Of a stretch of 64,000 nt of DNA, positions 26,634 through 33,586 are shown piece after piece. Under the pieces are notes generated by a model. That model saw only the letters and a list, made by a program, of their open reading frames with translations, was not told the origin of the DNA and made no database searches. The stretch comes from Chitinophagaceae bacterium. GTDB taxonomy: Bacteria > Bacteroidota > Bacteroidia > Chitinophagales > Chitinophagaceae. Position 1 is the first letter of the stretch; each line of letters begins with the position of its first letter. Location: contig JAFKGQ010000007.1 of the NCBI GenBank assembly GCA_017307755.1, forward strand, positions 186,001 through 250,000. The letters run 5' to 3'. A program made the position numbers and the translations under genes.

Positions 26634-27899
26634 CTACCCCTCTGTATCGGCCTTCAACATCAACCTCAGTGTGGAATCATTGGCAAAATAGCTCATCATC
26701 CAGTTGAGGAAAATAAAGAGCCTGTTCTTTACGCTGAGGATGAGCATAAGGTGGACAAACATCCAGGTCAGCCAGGCAAACAAACCCTGGAAGCTCAGCC
26801 CCGGAAGATCGACCACCGCTTTTCGCTTACCCACGGTCGCCATGGTCCCCTTGTTGTGATACTCGAATTCCAGGCGGGGTTTTCCTTTCAGTTCGCGTTT
26901 GAAATTGCGGGCTAAGAAAAGGGCCTGGGAAATAGCGACGTTAGCCAGTTGTGGATGACCGTTGGGGTATTTTGGCGTAACCATATACGCAATGTCCCCG
27001 ACAGCATATACGCCGTTGAGCCCCTGTACTTCTCCATAACGGTTTGTGATCAGACGGTTGCCCCTGGTAATGCTGGTGGCGGGAATGCCCTGAAGCGTAT
27101 TAGCCGTCACCCCCGCAGCCCAGATAAGATTCCTGGTAGTGATGGCCTCTCCGCCCTTCAGGCGTACAATATTGCCGTCATAGCCTTCCACGACCGTGCC
27201 TGTCTTTACGATCACGCCCAGCGACTCCAGGTATTGCTGGGATTTGATCTTGGACGCCTCGCTCATGGCATTCAATGTATGAGGAGAACCCTCCAGCAGG
27301 TAGATAGTGAACCGGGAAAAATCCACGCCCGGGTAGTCCTTTGGCAGGATATTCTTCTTCATCTCGGCCATGGCGCCGGCAAGTTCCACGCCGGTGGGGC
27401 CTCCTCCCACGATGACAAAGTTGAGGAGGGATTGCAATTCGTCCGGGCCCGCCACAATGGTATCCTCGAAAGTTTTCAGAATCCTGTTGCGCAGGGCCAT
27501 GGCCTGCGGGACGGACTTCATGGGAAAGGAATGGGATTTGATCTCCGCATTCCCGAAATAGTTGGTGGTACATCCCAGCGCAATGACCAGGCGGTCATAA
27601 GACAGATCGCCGATGGGAGTATAGACAACACGGGCGTCCGTGTCGATACGGCTTACCTCGGTGATACGGATATTGACGTTTTTTGAATGCTGAAAGACCT
27701 TTCGCAGGGGGAAAGAGATGCTGGAGGGTTCCAGACGCGCCGTGGCTACCTGGTACATCAGCGGCTGGAACTGGTGGTAATTGTGCTTGTCGATAAGAAA
27801 GACTTCATAATCCGTGCCGTTGAGCGCCCGCGCCAGACGGAGGCCGCCAAAACCCGCTCCGATGATGATGACCCGTTCCTTTTTGTTATTTCCAGCCAT
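26634..27899 (-). CDS. ndh: Type II NADH:quinone oxidoreductase (NDH-2-like)
   Basis: This 421-residue membrane-associated flavoprotein passes electrons from NADH to quinone without pumping protons. The FAD-binding fold begins VIIGAGFGGLRLARALNG, and the NADH-binding fold has FVIVGGGPTGVELAGAMAEM. The third conserved block is GVYAVGDIAYM. A C-terminal hydrophobic segment (LFAWLTWMFVHLMLILSV) fits peripheral membrane binding. Length and motif order match NDH-2 proteins. It stands divergent from the Crp-like regulator gene, with a likely promoter at 27963-27970. Confidence 0.92.
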   Translation of the reverse strand: MAGNNKKERVIIIGAGFGGLRLARALNGTDYEVFLIDKHNYHQFQPLMYQVATARLEPSSISFPLRKVFQHSKNVNIRITEVSRIDTDARVVYTPIGDLSYDRLVIALGCTTNYFGNAEIKSHSFPMKSVPQAMALRNRILKTFEDTIVAGPDELQSLLNFVIVGGGPTGVELAGAMAEMKKNILPKDYPGVDFSRFTIYLLEGSPHTLNAMSEASKIKSQQYLESLGVIVKTGTVVEGYDGNIVRLKGGEAITTRNLIWAAGVTANTLQGIPATSITRGNRLITNRYGEVQGLNGVYAVGDIAYMVTPKYPNGHPQLANVAISQALFLARNFKRELKGKPRLEFEYHNKGTMATVGKRKAVVDLPGLSFQGLFAWLTWMFVHLMLILSVKNRLFIFLNWMMSYFANDSTLRLMLKADTEG

Positions 27900-27962
27900 A
27901 ATAAGTAATTTAATATATCTTATTAATATGTCCTACCCATCAGATACGCATAATCCCGTATG

Positions 27963-27970
27963 CAAATTTA
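27963..27970 (-). promoter_or_regulatory. Predicted -7 element (TAAATTTG) for ndh
   Basis: The minus strand reads TAAATTTG, matching TAnnTTTG, 64 bp upstream of the ndh ATG. No -33 TTTG is found at the expected distance. Confidence 0.4.
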
Positions 27971-28145
27971 GGGGTTGGTTCAAAGATGGATAAAATATTA
28001 TTTTCAAACCGTCAATTAAAAGATTGATTTTGAAAACATTCCCCCTTCCCTACAATTCCCGCCTCAGACAAATGGTGTAAAATATTCATTTTTGGCAATA
28101 TTTTCGCTTATACATATCCGTTATTTAACTTTAAAAACCTTTCTT

Positions 28146-28721
28146 ATGTATCAAAGTGCAATTACCTTCCTGCAAGCCAAAGGACTTAAATCCAAAGAAT
28201 TAAAAGACCATCTCCACAAGATCCTAAAGCAGGATGCAATAAAGAAAAAGGCCAGGCTCCTGCAGATAAATGAGGTCTGCGAAAGGGTCTGGTTTATCGA
28301 AAAGGGGTCGTTCCGCGGGTTTCTAAGATCAAAGGGACGGCAAAAGAACGAATGGTTCATGAAAGAAGGGGACGTAATGTTTGCCCCGCTTAGCGTCTAC
28401 ACGGGAGAGCCGAGTGAAGTAGCTATCGAAGCCCTCGAAGACAGTATAGTGCATTCCATTTCGATCCGTCAGTTGGAGCTGATCTATCAAAGATACCTGC
28501 CATTCAATATCATCGGGAGAAAGCTTACCGAAGAATATTATATGAGGTCCCTGCAAAACGCCGATTTGCTCAGAGAATCCACGATCAGGGCACGTTACCT
28601 TCGCTTTCTAAAATTATATCACGACCTGGATGAACGCGTCCCCGCGTTGCACATCGCATCCTTTTTGGGGTGTTCGGAAGAAGCCTTCAATCGCGTCCGG
28701 AAAAAGATCAACCGAAAATAA
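28146..28721 (+). CDS. Crp/Fnr family transcriptional regulator
   Basis: This 191-residue protein starts at the ATG at 28146 (MYQSAITFLQAKG); the upstream extension from 28092 is hydrophobic and unlike the family. The N-terminal part is a cyclic-nucleotide-type beta-roll with LLQINEVCERVWFIEKGSFRGF. The C-terminal part has ESTIRARYLRFLKLYHDL and then a helix-turn-helix (HIASFLGCSEEAFNRVRKKI), common in Bacteroidota Crp-like proteins. The cAMP-contact residues are not recognisable, so the ligand is unknown. No regulated neighbour is obvious; it borders the accessory island to its right. Confidence 0.85.
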   Translation: MYQSAITFLQAKGLKSKELKDHLHKILKQDAIKKKARLLQINEVCERVWFIEKGSFRGFLRSKGRQKNEWFMKEGDVMFAPLSVYTGEPSEVAIEALEDSIVHSISIRQLELIYQRYLPFNIIGRKLTEEYYMRSLQNADLLRESTIRARYLRFLKLYHDLDERVPALHIASFLGCSEEAFNRVRKKINRK

Positions 28722-28732
28722 ACACCGGAAAA

Positions 28733-28748
28733 GTTAACAACTATCAAC
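28733..28748 (+). repeat. 16-bp direct repeat, copy 1
   Basis: GTTAACAACTATCAAC is an imperfect dyad. It differs by one base from the copy at 28766-28781, with starts 33 bp apart, about three helical turns. It lies just after the Crp-like stop codon. Confidence 0.6.
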
Positions 28749-28770
28749 CCATAACGAAAGAACGGGTTGA
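28744..28770 (+). terminator. Weak hairpin after the Crp-like gene
   Basis: TCAACCC (28744-28750) pairs with GGGTTGA (28764-28770), with a 13-nt loop. It is formed by the ends of the two 16-bp repeats and has no T-run, so its role as a terminator is uncertain. Confidence 0.35.
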
Positions 28771-28781
28771 CAACTATCAAC
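28766..28781 (+). repeat. 16-bp direct repeat, copy 2
   Basis: GTTGACAACTATCAAC is 15/16 identical to copy 1. The arms GTTGA and TCAAC are inverted, so each copy looks like a dyad binding site. Confidence 0.6.
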
Positions 28782-28821
28782 TGTGTTTTGATCGACCGGC
28801 ATATTTCTAAATGTAGATTTG

Positions 28822-28853
28822 AAGTCTGGCAAAATAATGCCGGACTTTTTTTT
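28822..28853 (+). terminator. Intrinsic terminator before the TraN-like gene
   Basis: AAGTCTGGCA (28822-28831) pairs with TGCCGGACTT (28838-28847) with one G-T pair and a 6-nt loop, then a run of T to 28853. It ends transcription from the Crp-like gene before the accessory island. Confidence 0.75.
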
Positions 28854-28867
28854 AAACCTTATTTTTT

Positions 28868-28882
28868 AAAAATTAAATCTTA
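28868..28882 (+). repeat. 15-nt leader repeat, copy 1
   Basis: AAAAATTAAATCTTA precedes the TraN-like ATG by 6 nt. The same 15 nt recurs at 29485-29499, 5 nt before the next gene. It may be an A-rich translation-enhancing leader or a duplicated promoter segment. Confidence 0.6.
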
Positions 28883-28888
28883 CTTCTA

Positions 28889-29452
28889 ATGAATCACATT
28901 TCTTTCGTCCTGTTCAGCTATCTTCTCTTTCATCCTCTATCAGCCAGGACACGGCAGGAAAGTATATCCCAACCAAAGATCGTAATGGTTTCTTTTCGCC
29001 GCCAGTTATGGGCCGTAGATGAAAAAGATCTCGAAAGCTGGTGTAAACAGGTACAAAAAGATCGTCGCAGGATCTATTATCTCTTCAATCGCAGGTACCG
29101 GATGAACTTCCAGGTAAAAGGGGTATATACCCATCAGGGCCTTCTCTTCTTCCGGCTTGCCGTAAGCAATCGTTCTCATTTGGATTACGACGTCGACAGC
29201 ATCCGTTTTTTTATCCGGGACAGCAGGGATAACAAAAGAAGTATCCCTTCCCCGTACCTGCCGGCCGTATACAGCTATGGGAACACATCTCTGATCCAAG
29301 GCAAAAGCCAGGAAGAAAGTGTGATCGTGATGCCGCAGTTCACACTTCCCGCAGGTAAATACCTGGCCATCGAGATCACGGAGAAACACGGAGGTCGTAA
29401 GCTGGAATTATTTGTCGGCAATTTCACCCTGCTGAGGTCAAGGTTGATCTGA
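28889..29452 (+). CDS. Orphan TraN-like protein (DUF4138 domain)
   Basis: This 187-residue exported protein has a signal peptide (ISFVLFSYLLFHPLSA) and one domain resembling DUF4138, the conserved part of TraN from Bacteroides conjugative transposons. The matching blocks are LLFFRLAVSNRSHLDYDVDS, IRFFIRDSRDNKRS and KYLAIEITEKHGGRKLELFV. TraN works with the outer part of the conjugation channel, and the usual protein is longer (roughly 270-330 residues by recall). No other tra gene is present, so this is either a relic or a repurposed domain. GC is ordinary (52% for the 60-base line at 29101 by hand count). The next gene is 52 bp downstream with the same leader repeat. Confidence 0.75.
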   Translation: MNHISFVLFSYLLFHPLSARTRQESISQPKIVMVSFRRQLWAVDEKDLESWCKQVQKDRRRIYYLFNRRYRMNFQVKGVYTHQGLLFFRLAVSNRSHLDYDVDSIRFFIRDSRDNKRSIPSPYLPAVYSYGNTSLIQGKSQEESVIVMPQFTLPAGKYLAIEITEKHGGRKLELFVGNFTLLRSRLI

Positions 29453-29484
29453 TCAGTATGCAATCTTAAAGGGTTTTTATTAAA

Positions 29485-29499
29485 AAAAATTAAATCTTA
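29485..29499 (+). repeat. 15-nt leader repeat, copy 2
   Basis: This copy is identical to 28868-28882 and sits 5 nt before the ATG at 29505. The two copies are 617 bp apart and occur at the same place relative to two neighbouring genes. Confidence 0.6.
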
Positions 29500-29504
29500 A
29501 AAGT

Positions 29505-30356
29505 ATGAGAAAGGATAATCTCTCCTTCCTGCAGGAAAACCTCAGATACCTGGGTTTTGGAGAAACATTACCATTCAACGATCAGTTGGTGCAGGAATTC
29601 GAAAAAAATAACAGAGAATTTCACTTGTCGACAGAAGTCCACTTCGACGAATGGAGCAAATTGGAAGCAACCCTTTATTTCCGCAAAGCCGGGCAGCATG
29701 ATATGTATTTCCTGATCAGATATACCGCCGGGCTGTCTTATAGCGAGAAGCCTGACTTTGACAGGATGCAGACCTTTTACATTTTTAAAGGAGCAGGCGT
29801 CACCTTAAAAGAAGCGTTCAACCTTTTGCAGGGAAGGGCGGTAAATAAGGATCTTACCAGTGACGACGGAGAAAAGTACAATGCATGGATACAATTGGAT
29901 TTTGGCAGCAGGACGTCGGCGAATAACTACAAGACCCGTCAATTCCGGCAGACATACGGATACGACCTGGAAAAAGTATTAGCCAATTACCCCATCCGGG
30001 AATTGCAGGATGAGGAACTGAAAGCAAACCTTCTCCGGTCGCTGAAAAAAGGGAATGTCCACCCGGTAACCCTGGCAAAGACCAACAAAATTGAGCAGGT
30101 CTTCATCGAAGCAAATCCCCAGTTCAAGACGATCATCATCCATACCCAGGCCATAATTGACGCGCGTTTACACCTGCAAAGGAGCCTGCGTGAGAAGGAA
30201 AGCGTAGCTTTCTCTACTGTCGAATCAGAGAGTTCTCCCGGAGATAAGGAGGACGATGGAGAAATAGAAAAAGAGGAAGACAAAGCAATACCAGTTGCTG
30301 AGCCGGCCCAAACAGAAGGGCCGACGGCTAAAAGAAGGAGCCGGAAATCTGTTTAG
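29505..30356 (+). CDS. Mobile-element-associated conserved hypothetical protein
   Basis: This 283-residue soluble protein resembles, from memory, a family common in Bacteroidota conjugative and integrative elements, sometimes near DUF3945 proteins. Recognisable blocks are LGFGETLPF, DMYFLIRYTAGLSY, TLKEAFNLLQGRAVNKDL, YNAWIQLDF and VFIEANPQFKTI. The C-terminal 60 residues are acidic then basic and low in complexity (GDKEDDGEIEKEEDKAI, RRSRKSV). The function is unknown. It follows the TraN-like gene by 52 bp with the same leader repeat, and a terminator at 30379-30415 closes the pair. Confidence 0.65.
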   Translation: MRKDNLSFLQENLRYLGFGETLPFNDQLVQEFEKNNREFHLSTEVHFDEWSKLEATLYFRKAGQHDMYFLIRYTAGLSYSEKPDFDRMQTFYIFKGAGVTLKEAFNLLQGRAVNKDLTSDDGEKYNAWIQLDFGSRTSANNYKTRQFRQTYGYDLEKVLANYPIRELQDEELKANLLRSLKKGNVHPVTLAKTNKIEQVFIEANPQFKTIIIHTQAIIDARLHLQRSLREKESVAFSTVESESSPGDKEDDGEIEKEEDKAIPVAEPAQTEGPTAKRRSRKSV

Positions 30357-30378
30357 TTCATAGGATAAGGTTAACAAC

Positions 30379-30415
30379 GGATTTTGGGGTATCGTCCCCC
30401 GAAATCCCTTTTTTA
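30379..30415 (+). terminator. Intrinsic terminator of the TraN-like pair
   Basis: GGATTT and GGGG (30379-30390) pair with CCCC and AAATCC (to 30407) with a short internal mismatch and loop, followed by CTTTTTT. It lies 23 bp after the stop codon. Confidence 0.75.
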
Positions 30416-30614
30416 AAATAACAGAGAATGGAAGACATGTCAAAAACATCTGCAACTCATTTATTATAAATTCAAATTATTCAGACACAGTCTGAACAAT
30501 TCTCTCGTATCCAGTCACCAAACAAACACAATTAGAGGATATTTATTTAATTAACAGCCAGTTAGGATACCATAGAAAGTGGATTTTCCAAAGGGAAAAA
30601 AGCAGGATTTTTTT

Positions 30615-30622
30615 TACATTTG
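30615..30622 (+). promoter_or_regulatory. Predicted -7 element (TACATTTG) for the small-ORF/nucleotidyltransferase pair
   Basis: TACATTTG matches TAnnTTTG and ends only 8 nt before the ATG at 30631. The transcript would therefore be nearly leaderless, although AGGAG is also present just before the ATG. Confidence 0.6.
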
Positions 30623-30630
30623 TAGGAGAA

Positions 30631-30813
30631 ATGTCAAACCTCCGCCGACATACCAGCTTTGAAGACCTGAAAAATAGTGAAATCTCCGATCAGGTCACGC
30701 CTGCCGATGCAGTAAAGGTTGCATTAAGACAGAAGAAGTGGCTTGATGTGCTTAAGGCCGCCAGCACTACTATGGAGCCTGCCAGGCGCAAGCAGATACG
30801 TAATGGAAAATGA
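30631..30813 (+). CDS. Small protein, possible antitoxin partner
   Basis: This 60-residue protein begins MSNLRRHTSFEDLKNSEISD and ends RRKQIRNGK. It has no signal peptide or membrane segment and looks mostly helical (TPADAVKVALRQKKWLDVL). I do not recognise the family. Its gene overlaps the nucleotidyltransferase gene by 11 bp, and both share a promoter 8 nt upstream of this ATG. The layout of a small basic/charged protein followed by a larger enzyme is what antitoxin-toxin pairs show, but the sequence alone does not prove that role. The GC content around the pair is low. Confidence 0.6.
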   Translation: MSNLRRHTSFEDLKNSEISDQVTPADAVKVALRQKKWLDVLKAASTTMEPARRKQIRNGK

Positions 30814-31309
30814 TTTTTTGCACAGTTTATCGAAGGTTTGTGAAATCTTCAATAAGCATTCCGTTGAATATTTGATCGTGGGTGGAAGTGCTGTTGCCTT
30901 ACATGGTTATCCTCGTCCCTCGACGGCGCCATCAGGTAAACTAGCAAACAAACCCGATCTGGACTTCTGGTACAATCCAACGTTTGAAAATTATTATAAA
31001 GTGCTTGATGCCATACATGAGTTGGGGCATGATGTATCCGAATTTAAAGCAGAAAAGGCCCCTGATCCAAAAAAGTCGTTCTTTAGATTAGACCTCGCAC
31101 AATTCATTGTCGACCTGTTGCCTGAATTGCCCGGGCTTTCAAAATTCCGTACTTCCTTCAATAAAAGGGTCAATTCAAATATCGGCGAGGTTCCGGTGCC
31201 GGTGATCAGTTATGAGGACCTGGTGATCAGTAAGGGAAAACTGGCGAGGGCGAAGGATGTGGAAGATATTAAGGGGTTGAATTTGAGAAAATCAAGGTCT
31301 AAGAGGTAA
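30803..31309 (+). CDS. MNT-type nucleotidyltransferase-like protein
   Basis: This 168-residue protein starts at the ATG at 30803 (MENDFLHSLSKVCEIFN). The nucleotidyltransferase signature is present as IVGGSAVALHGY (GGS) followed by PDLDFWY (DxD), with a later acidic FRLDLAQFIVDLLP. This is the pol-beta-like minimal fold found in MNT/HEPN, AbiEii-like and related toxin families. The substrate (tRNA, protein or nucleotide) is unknown. It overlaps the 60-residue ORF by 11 bp, so translation is coupled. Hand counts give 35%, 40% and 43% GC for lines at 30961, 30841 and 31021, below the surroundings, which fits acquisition by transfer. Confidence 0.75.
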   Translation: MENDFLHSLSKVCEIFNKHSVEYLIVGGSAVALHGYPRPSTAPSGKLANKPDLDFWYNPTFENYYKVLDAIHELGHDVSEFKAEKAPDPKKSFFRLDLAQFIVDLLPELPGLSKFRTSFNKRVNSNIGEVPVPVISYEDLVISKGKLARAKDVEDIKGLNLRKSRSKR

Positions 31310-31311
31310 TT

Positions 31312-31344
31312 AAAAAGAGCCGGAGACAAACCTCCGGCCCTTTC
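31312..31344. terminator. Bidirectional terminator
   Basis: GCCGGAG (31319-31325) pairs with CTCCGGC (31332-31338) around a 6-nt loop, with an A-run on the left and CCCTTT on the right. It lies between the stops of the nucleotidyltransferase gene (+) and the AhpD-like gene (-). Confidence 0.65.
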
Positions 31345-31368
31345 AAAAGAATATAATACGCACCACAC

Positions 31369-31968
31369 CTACGCCAGTACAGTGATCAATCCCTTGATGA
31401 TCGCCCCCAGCTTCACCCCTTCCAACACCCTCGACTCCGAACTTCCATGCTGCAGTACAGACTTCTCATGCGAACTGACACACATCTCACATCCATTGAT
31501 GGACGACACCACCAGGCTCACCAGTTCGAAAAATTCCTTACCCAATACAGGATTAGCCATAATGCTCATCTTGATACCCGCAGGCTGATTGCTATAAAAA
31601 TCCTTTTGCATAAAATGACGAAAACGATAAAAGATATTATTCGTATTCATCAACGAAGTACAGGCAATGATCTCGGCTATCTCAGCTTCTGAAGCCCCGG
31701 CATCCTTTGCTACCCCGGCAAAAGCATCCTGCAACAGAGAAAATTTCTCATTGACAGCCACCGCCAACGCCAGCAGCAGAGCCTCTTTCCTATTGAGATA
31801 TTGGCTGTTATTCAGCACATTACCGACATTGATCTTCAGATCCTTGATAAACCTCGATTCCGCCGCAACAAGGGCCCTGACATTGGCCGTAGGCTCATAG
31901 TCCGGAATATTCAACTCCAAAAGCAGGTTCTGAAACGTTTCATTCTGCAGGGTTACTGTAGTACTCAT
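31369..31968 (-). CDS. AhpD-like alkylhydroperoxidase (carboxymuconolactone decarboxylase fold)
   Basis: This 199-residue helical protein has the AhpD core CxxC near its end: C160 and C163 in NGCEMCVSSHE with H167 four residues on. An earlier repeat-like half (LNRKEALLLALAVAVNEKFSLL) matches the duplicated CMD fold. In actinobacteria AhpD recycles the peroxiredoxin AhpC, and here a peroxiredoxin gene lies 11 bp upstream on the same strand, so the pair is likely one peroxide-detoxifying operon. A related uncharacterised CMD protein is the alternative. Confidence 0.88.
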   Translation of the reverse strand: MSTTVTLQNETFQNLLLELNIPDYEPTANVRALVAAESRFIKDLKINVGNVLNNSQYLNRKEALLLALAVAVNEKFSLLQDAFAGVAKDAGASEAEIAEIIACTSLMNTNNIFYRFRHFMQKDFYSNQPAGIKMSIMANPVLGKEFFELVSLVVSSINGCEMCVSSHEKSVLQHGSSESRVLEGVKLGAIIKGLITVLA

Positions 31969-31979
31969 AATAGAAAAAA

Positions 31980-32549
31980 TTAATTCATGTTCAACGAGGC
32001 GGTCAGCGTTTCTTCACCCTTCTTCCAGTTGCAGGGACACAATTCATCAGTCTGTAAAGCATCCAGCACCCGGATAACTTCCTGTACGCTGCGACCGACA
32101 TTAAGATCATATACGCTCACCCAGCGGACGATACCCTGTGGATCGATGATAAAAGTAGCACGATAAGCTATCTTTTCTTCCTTGTCCAGGATACCCAATT
32201 CCTCAGCCAGGGACTTGGAAGTGTCGGCCAGCATGGGGAACTTCAGATCACGCAGGTCACTATGGTCCCTTCTCCAGGCCGCATGTACAAATTCAGAATC
32301 AGTAGAGGCGCCGATAACCACCGTATCCCGATCGGCAAACTCGCTGTGCTTCTTGTTGAACTCAGCTATCTCCGTAGGACAAACAAAAGTGAAATCCTTT
32401 GGCCACCAAAACAACACCGTCCATTTTCCTTCCGCGCTGGCATATTCATGTGTTAATTCGACAAACTCCTTTCCTTTCTCGATAGATACAACCGCCTTTT
32501 TCTTAAAAGCAGGGAACTTCTCTCCAATTGACAAGATTCTGTTGGACAT
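31980..32549 (-). CDS. ahpC: Peroxiredoxin (AhpC-type)
   Basis: The product reduces peroxides using a reactive cysteine. It has 189 residues from the ATG at 32549; the frame opens with a TTG 21 bp earlier, which is less likely. The peroxidatic cysteine is C57 in FTFVCPTE, and a CPCNW motif near the C-terminus supplies the probable resolving cysteine. The order LFWWPKDFTFVCPTEIAEF, FPMLADTSKSLAEELG and YRATFIIDPQGIVRW is typical of 2-Cys AhpC. It is followed by the AhpD-like gene. A TACATTTG element at 32656-32663 is its probable promoter. No regulator such as OxyR is adjacent; the divergent AraC gene may be unrelated. Confidence 0.92.
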   Translation of the reverse strand: MSNRILSIGEKFPAFKKKAVVSIEKGKEFVELTHEYASAEGKWTVLFWWPKDFTFVCPTEIAEFNKKHSEFADRDTVVIGASTDSEFVHAAWRRDHSDLRDLKFPMLADTSKSLAEELGILDKEEKIAYRATFIIDPQGIVRWVSVYDLNVGRSVQEVIRVLDALQTDELCPCNWKKGEETLTASLNMN

Positions 32550-32655
32550 ATTTAGTTTGATTTTTGACAATAAAATGTGAATCTCAGGCGGGCAAATCGT
32601 TTACGGGCTGACGGTAGTCGACCCTGGGTCAACCGATCCATCAATAAAGACGTTG

Positions 32656-32663
32656 CAAATGTA
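32656..32663 (-). promoter_or_regulatory. Predicted -7 element (TACATTTG) for ahpC
   Basis: The minus strand reads TACATTTG, matching TAnnTTTG. The transcript would begin near 32649, giving a leader of about 100 nt. Confidence 0.5.
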
Positions 32664-32785
32664 GGGTAGCAGGTCGATAGAATATGATCATAATTATCTA
32701 TGATTCAATAGATAAAATCTATATTCCGATAACGACGGCGGCAATATCTACTATTGTGGCGGGATTTTTTTGGTATCTTAGGGTC

Positions 32786-33586
32786 ATGCAATTCTACCCC
32801 ATAGCGCCAAGCCCTTTACTGGCCGGCTTTGTAAGGTACTACTGGGTACTGGAAGGCGATGTCCCTTCCGGAGAGTTTTATACCCACCGCACAATGGCCT
32901 GTGGTTGTCCCGAGCTTTGCTTTCATTATAAAGGCGGCTTTTGCGAAGTGACGGAAAACAAAATACTCCCAAGCTTTCAAACAGGCATACATGGCCAGTC
33001 CCTGCATTATCGCAGATTCCGGACAGGAGAAAGCTTTGGCCTCTTTGGCGCCTTCCTCTACCCTTTTGCCGTACCCGTACTGCTGGGCATCCCCGCCAGC
33101 GAGATCAACAATCAGATGGTCGACCTGGCCAGTCTGCTGGGACGGGAGGGAGAGATCCTCGCCGAAAAAATGCTGACAGCCAAAGATAACAGACAGCGGG
33201 CAGGTATCCTTTCCGCCTTTCTTGAAAACCGTCTGCCCCATGCAGGCTCTTCACGGGTGATCCCCGCCATCCGCCAGGTGATCCACACTGGCGGACAGAC
33301 ACCTATCCAATCCCTATCCGATCAATACTTTCTCTCCAGCCGCCAATTCACAAGGGTTTTCTCCGAATATGCAGGCTTCCCGCCAAAACTATTTTCCCGG
33401 CTGCTGCGATTTGAGCAGGCGCTGAGCGAATACGGGAATAAGGATAAATCCCTCACCGATATCGCTTATGATTGCGGTTACTACGATCAGTCCCACTTCA
33501 TCCATGAATTCAAGGAATTCTCCGGCCACCACCCTCATCATTATTTCTTTGGGCAGGCCGAGGGGACGGAATGGAAGGAGGACTAA
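32786..33586 (+). CDS. AraC family transcriptional regulator
   Basis: This 266-residue protein has an N-terminal ligand-type domain (MQFYPIAPSPLLAGFVRYYW) and a C-terminal double helix-turn-helix (QYFLSSRQFTRVFSEYAGFP, then LTDIAYDCGYYDQSHFIHEF). The ATG at 32786 fits the family start; an upstream ATG at 32684 would add a hydrophobic 34-residue extension unlike the family. The regulated genes are unknown. It is divergent from ahpC and its last 4 bp overlap the convergent M56 gene. The regulator type usually responds to small molecules or stress. Confidence 0.85.
   Translation: MQFYPIAPSPLLAGFVRYYWVLEGDVPSGEFYTHRTMACGCPELCFHYKGGFCEVTENKILPSFQTGIHGQSLHYRRFRTGESFGLFGAFLYPFAVPVLLGIPASEINNQMVDLASLLGREGEILAEKMLTAKDNRQRAGILSAFLENRLPHAGSSRVIPAIRQVIHTGGQTPIQSLSDQYFLSSRQFTRVFSEYAGFPPKLFSRLLRFEQALSEYGNKDKSLTDIAYDCGYYDQSHFIHEFKEFSGHHPHHYFFGQAEGTEWKED

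Noticed and set aside
28889..31309. Intact integrative or conjugative element
   Set aside because: Only one TraN-like gene and one associated gene are present, with no integrase, relaxase or convincing att sites.
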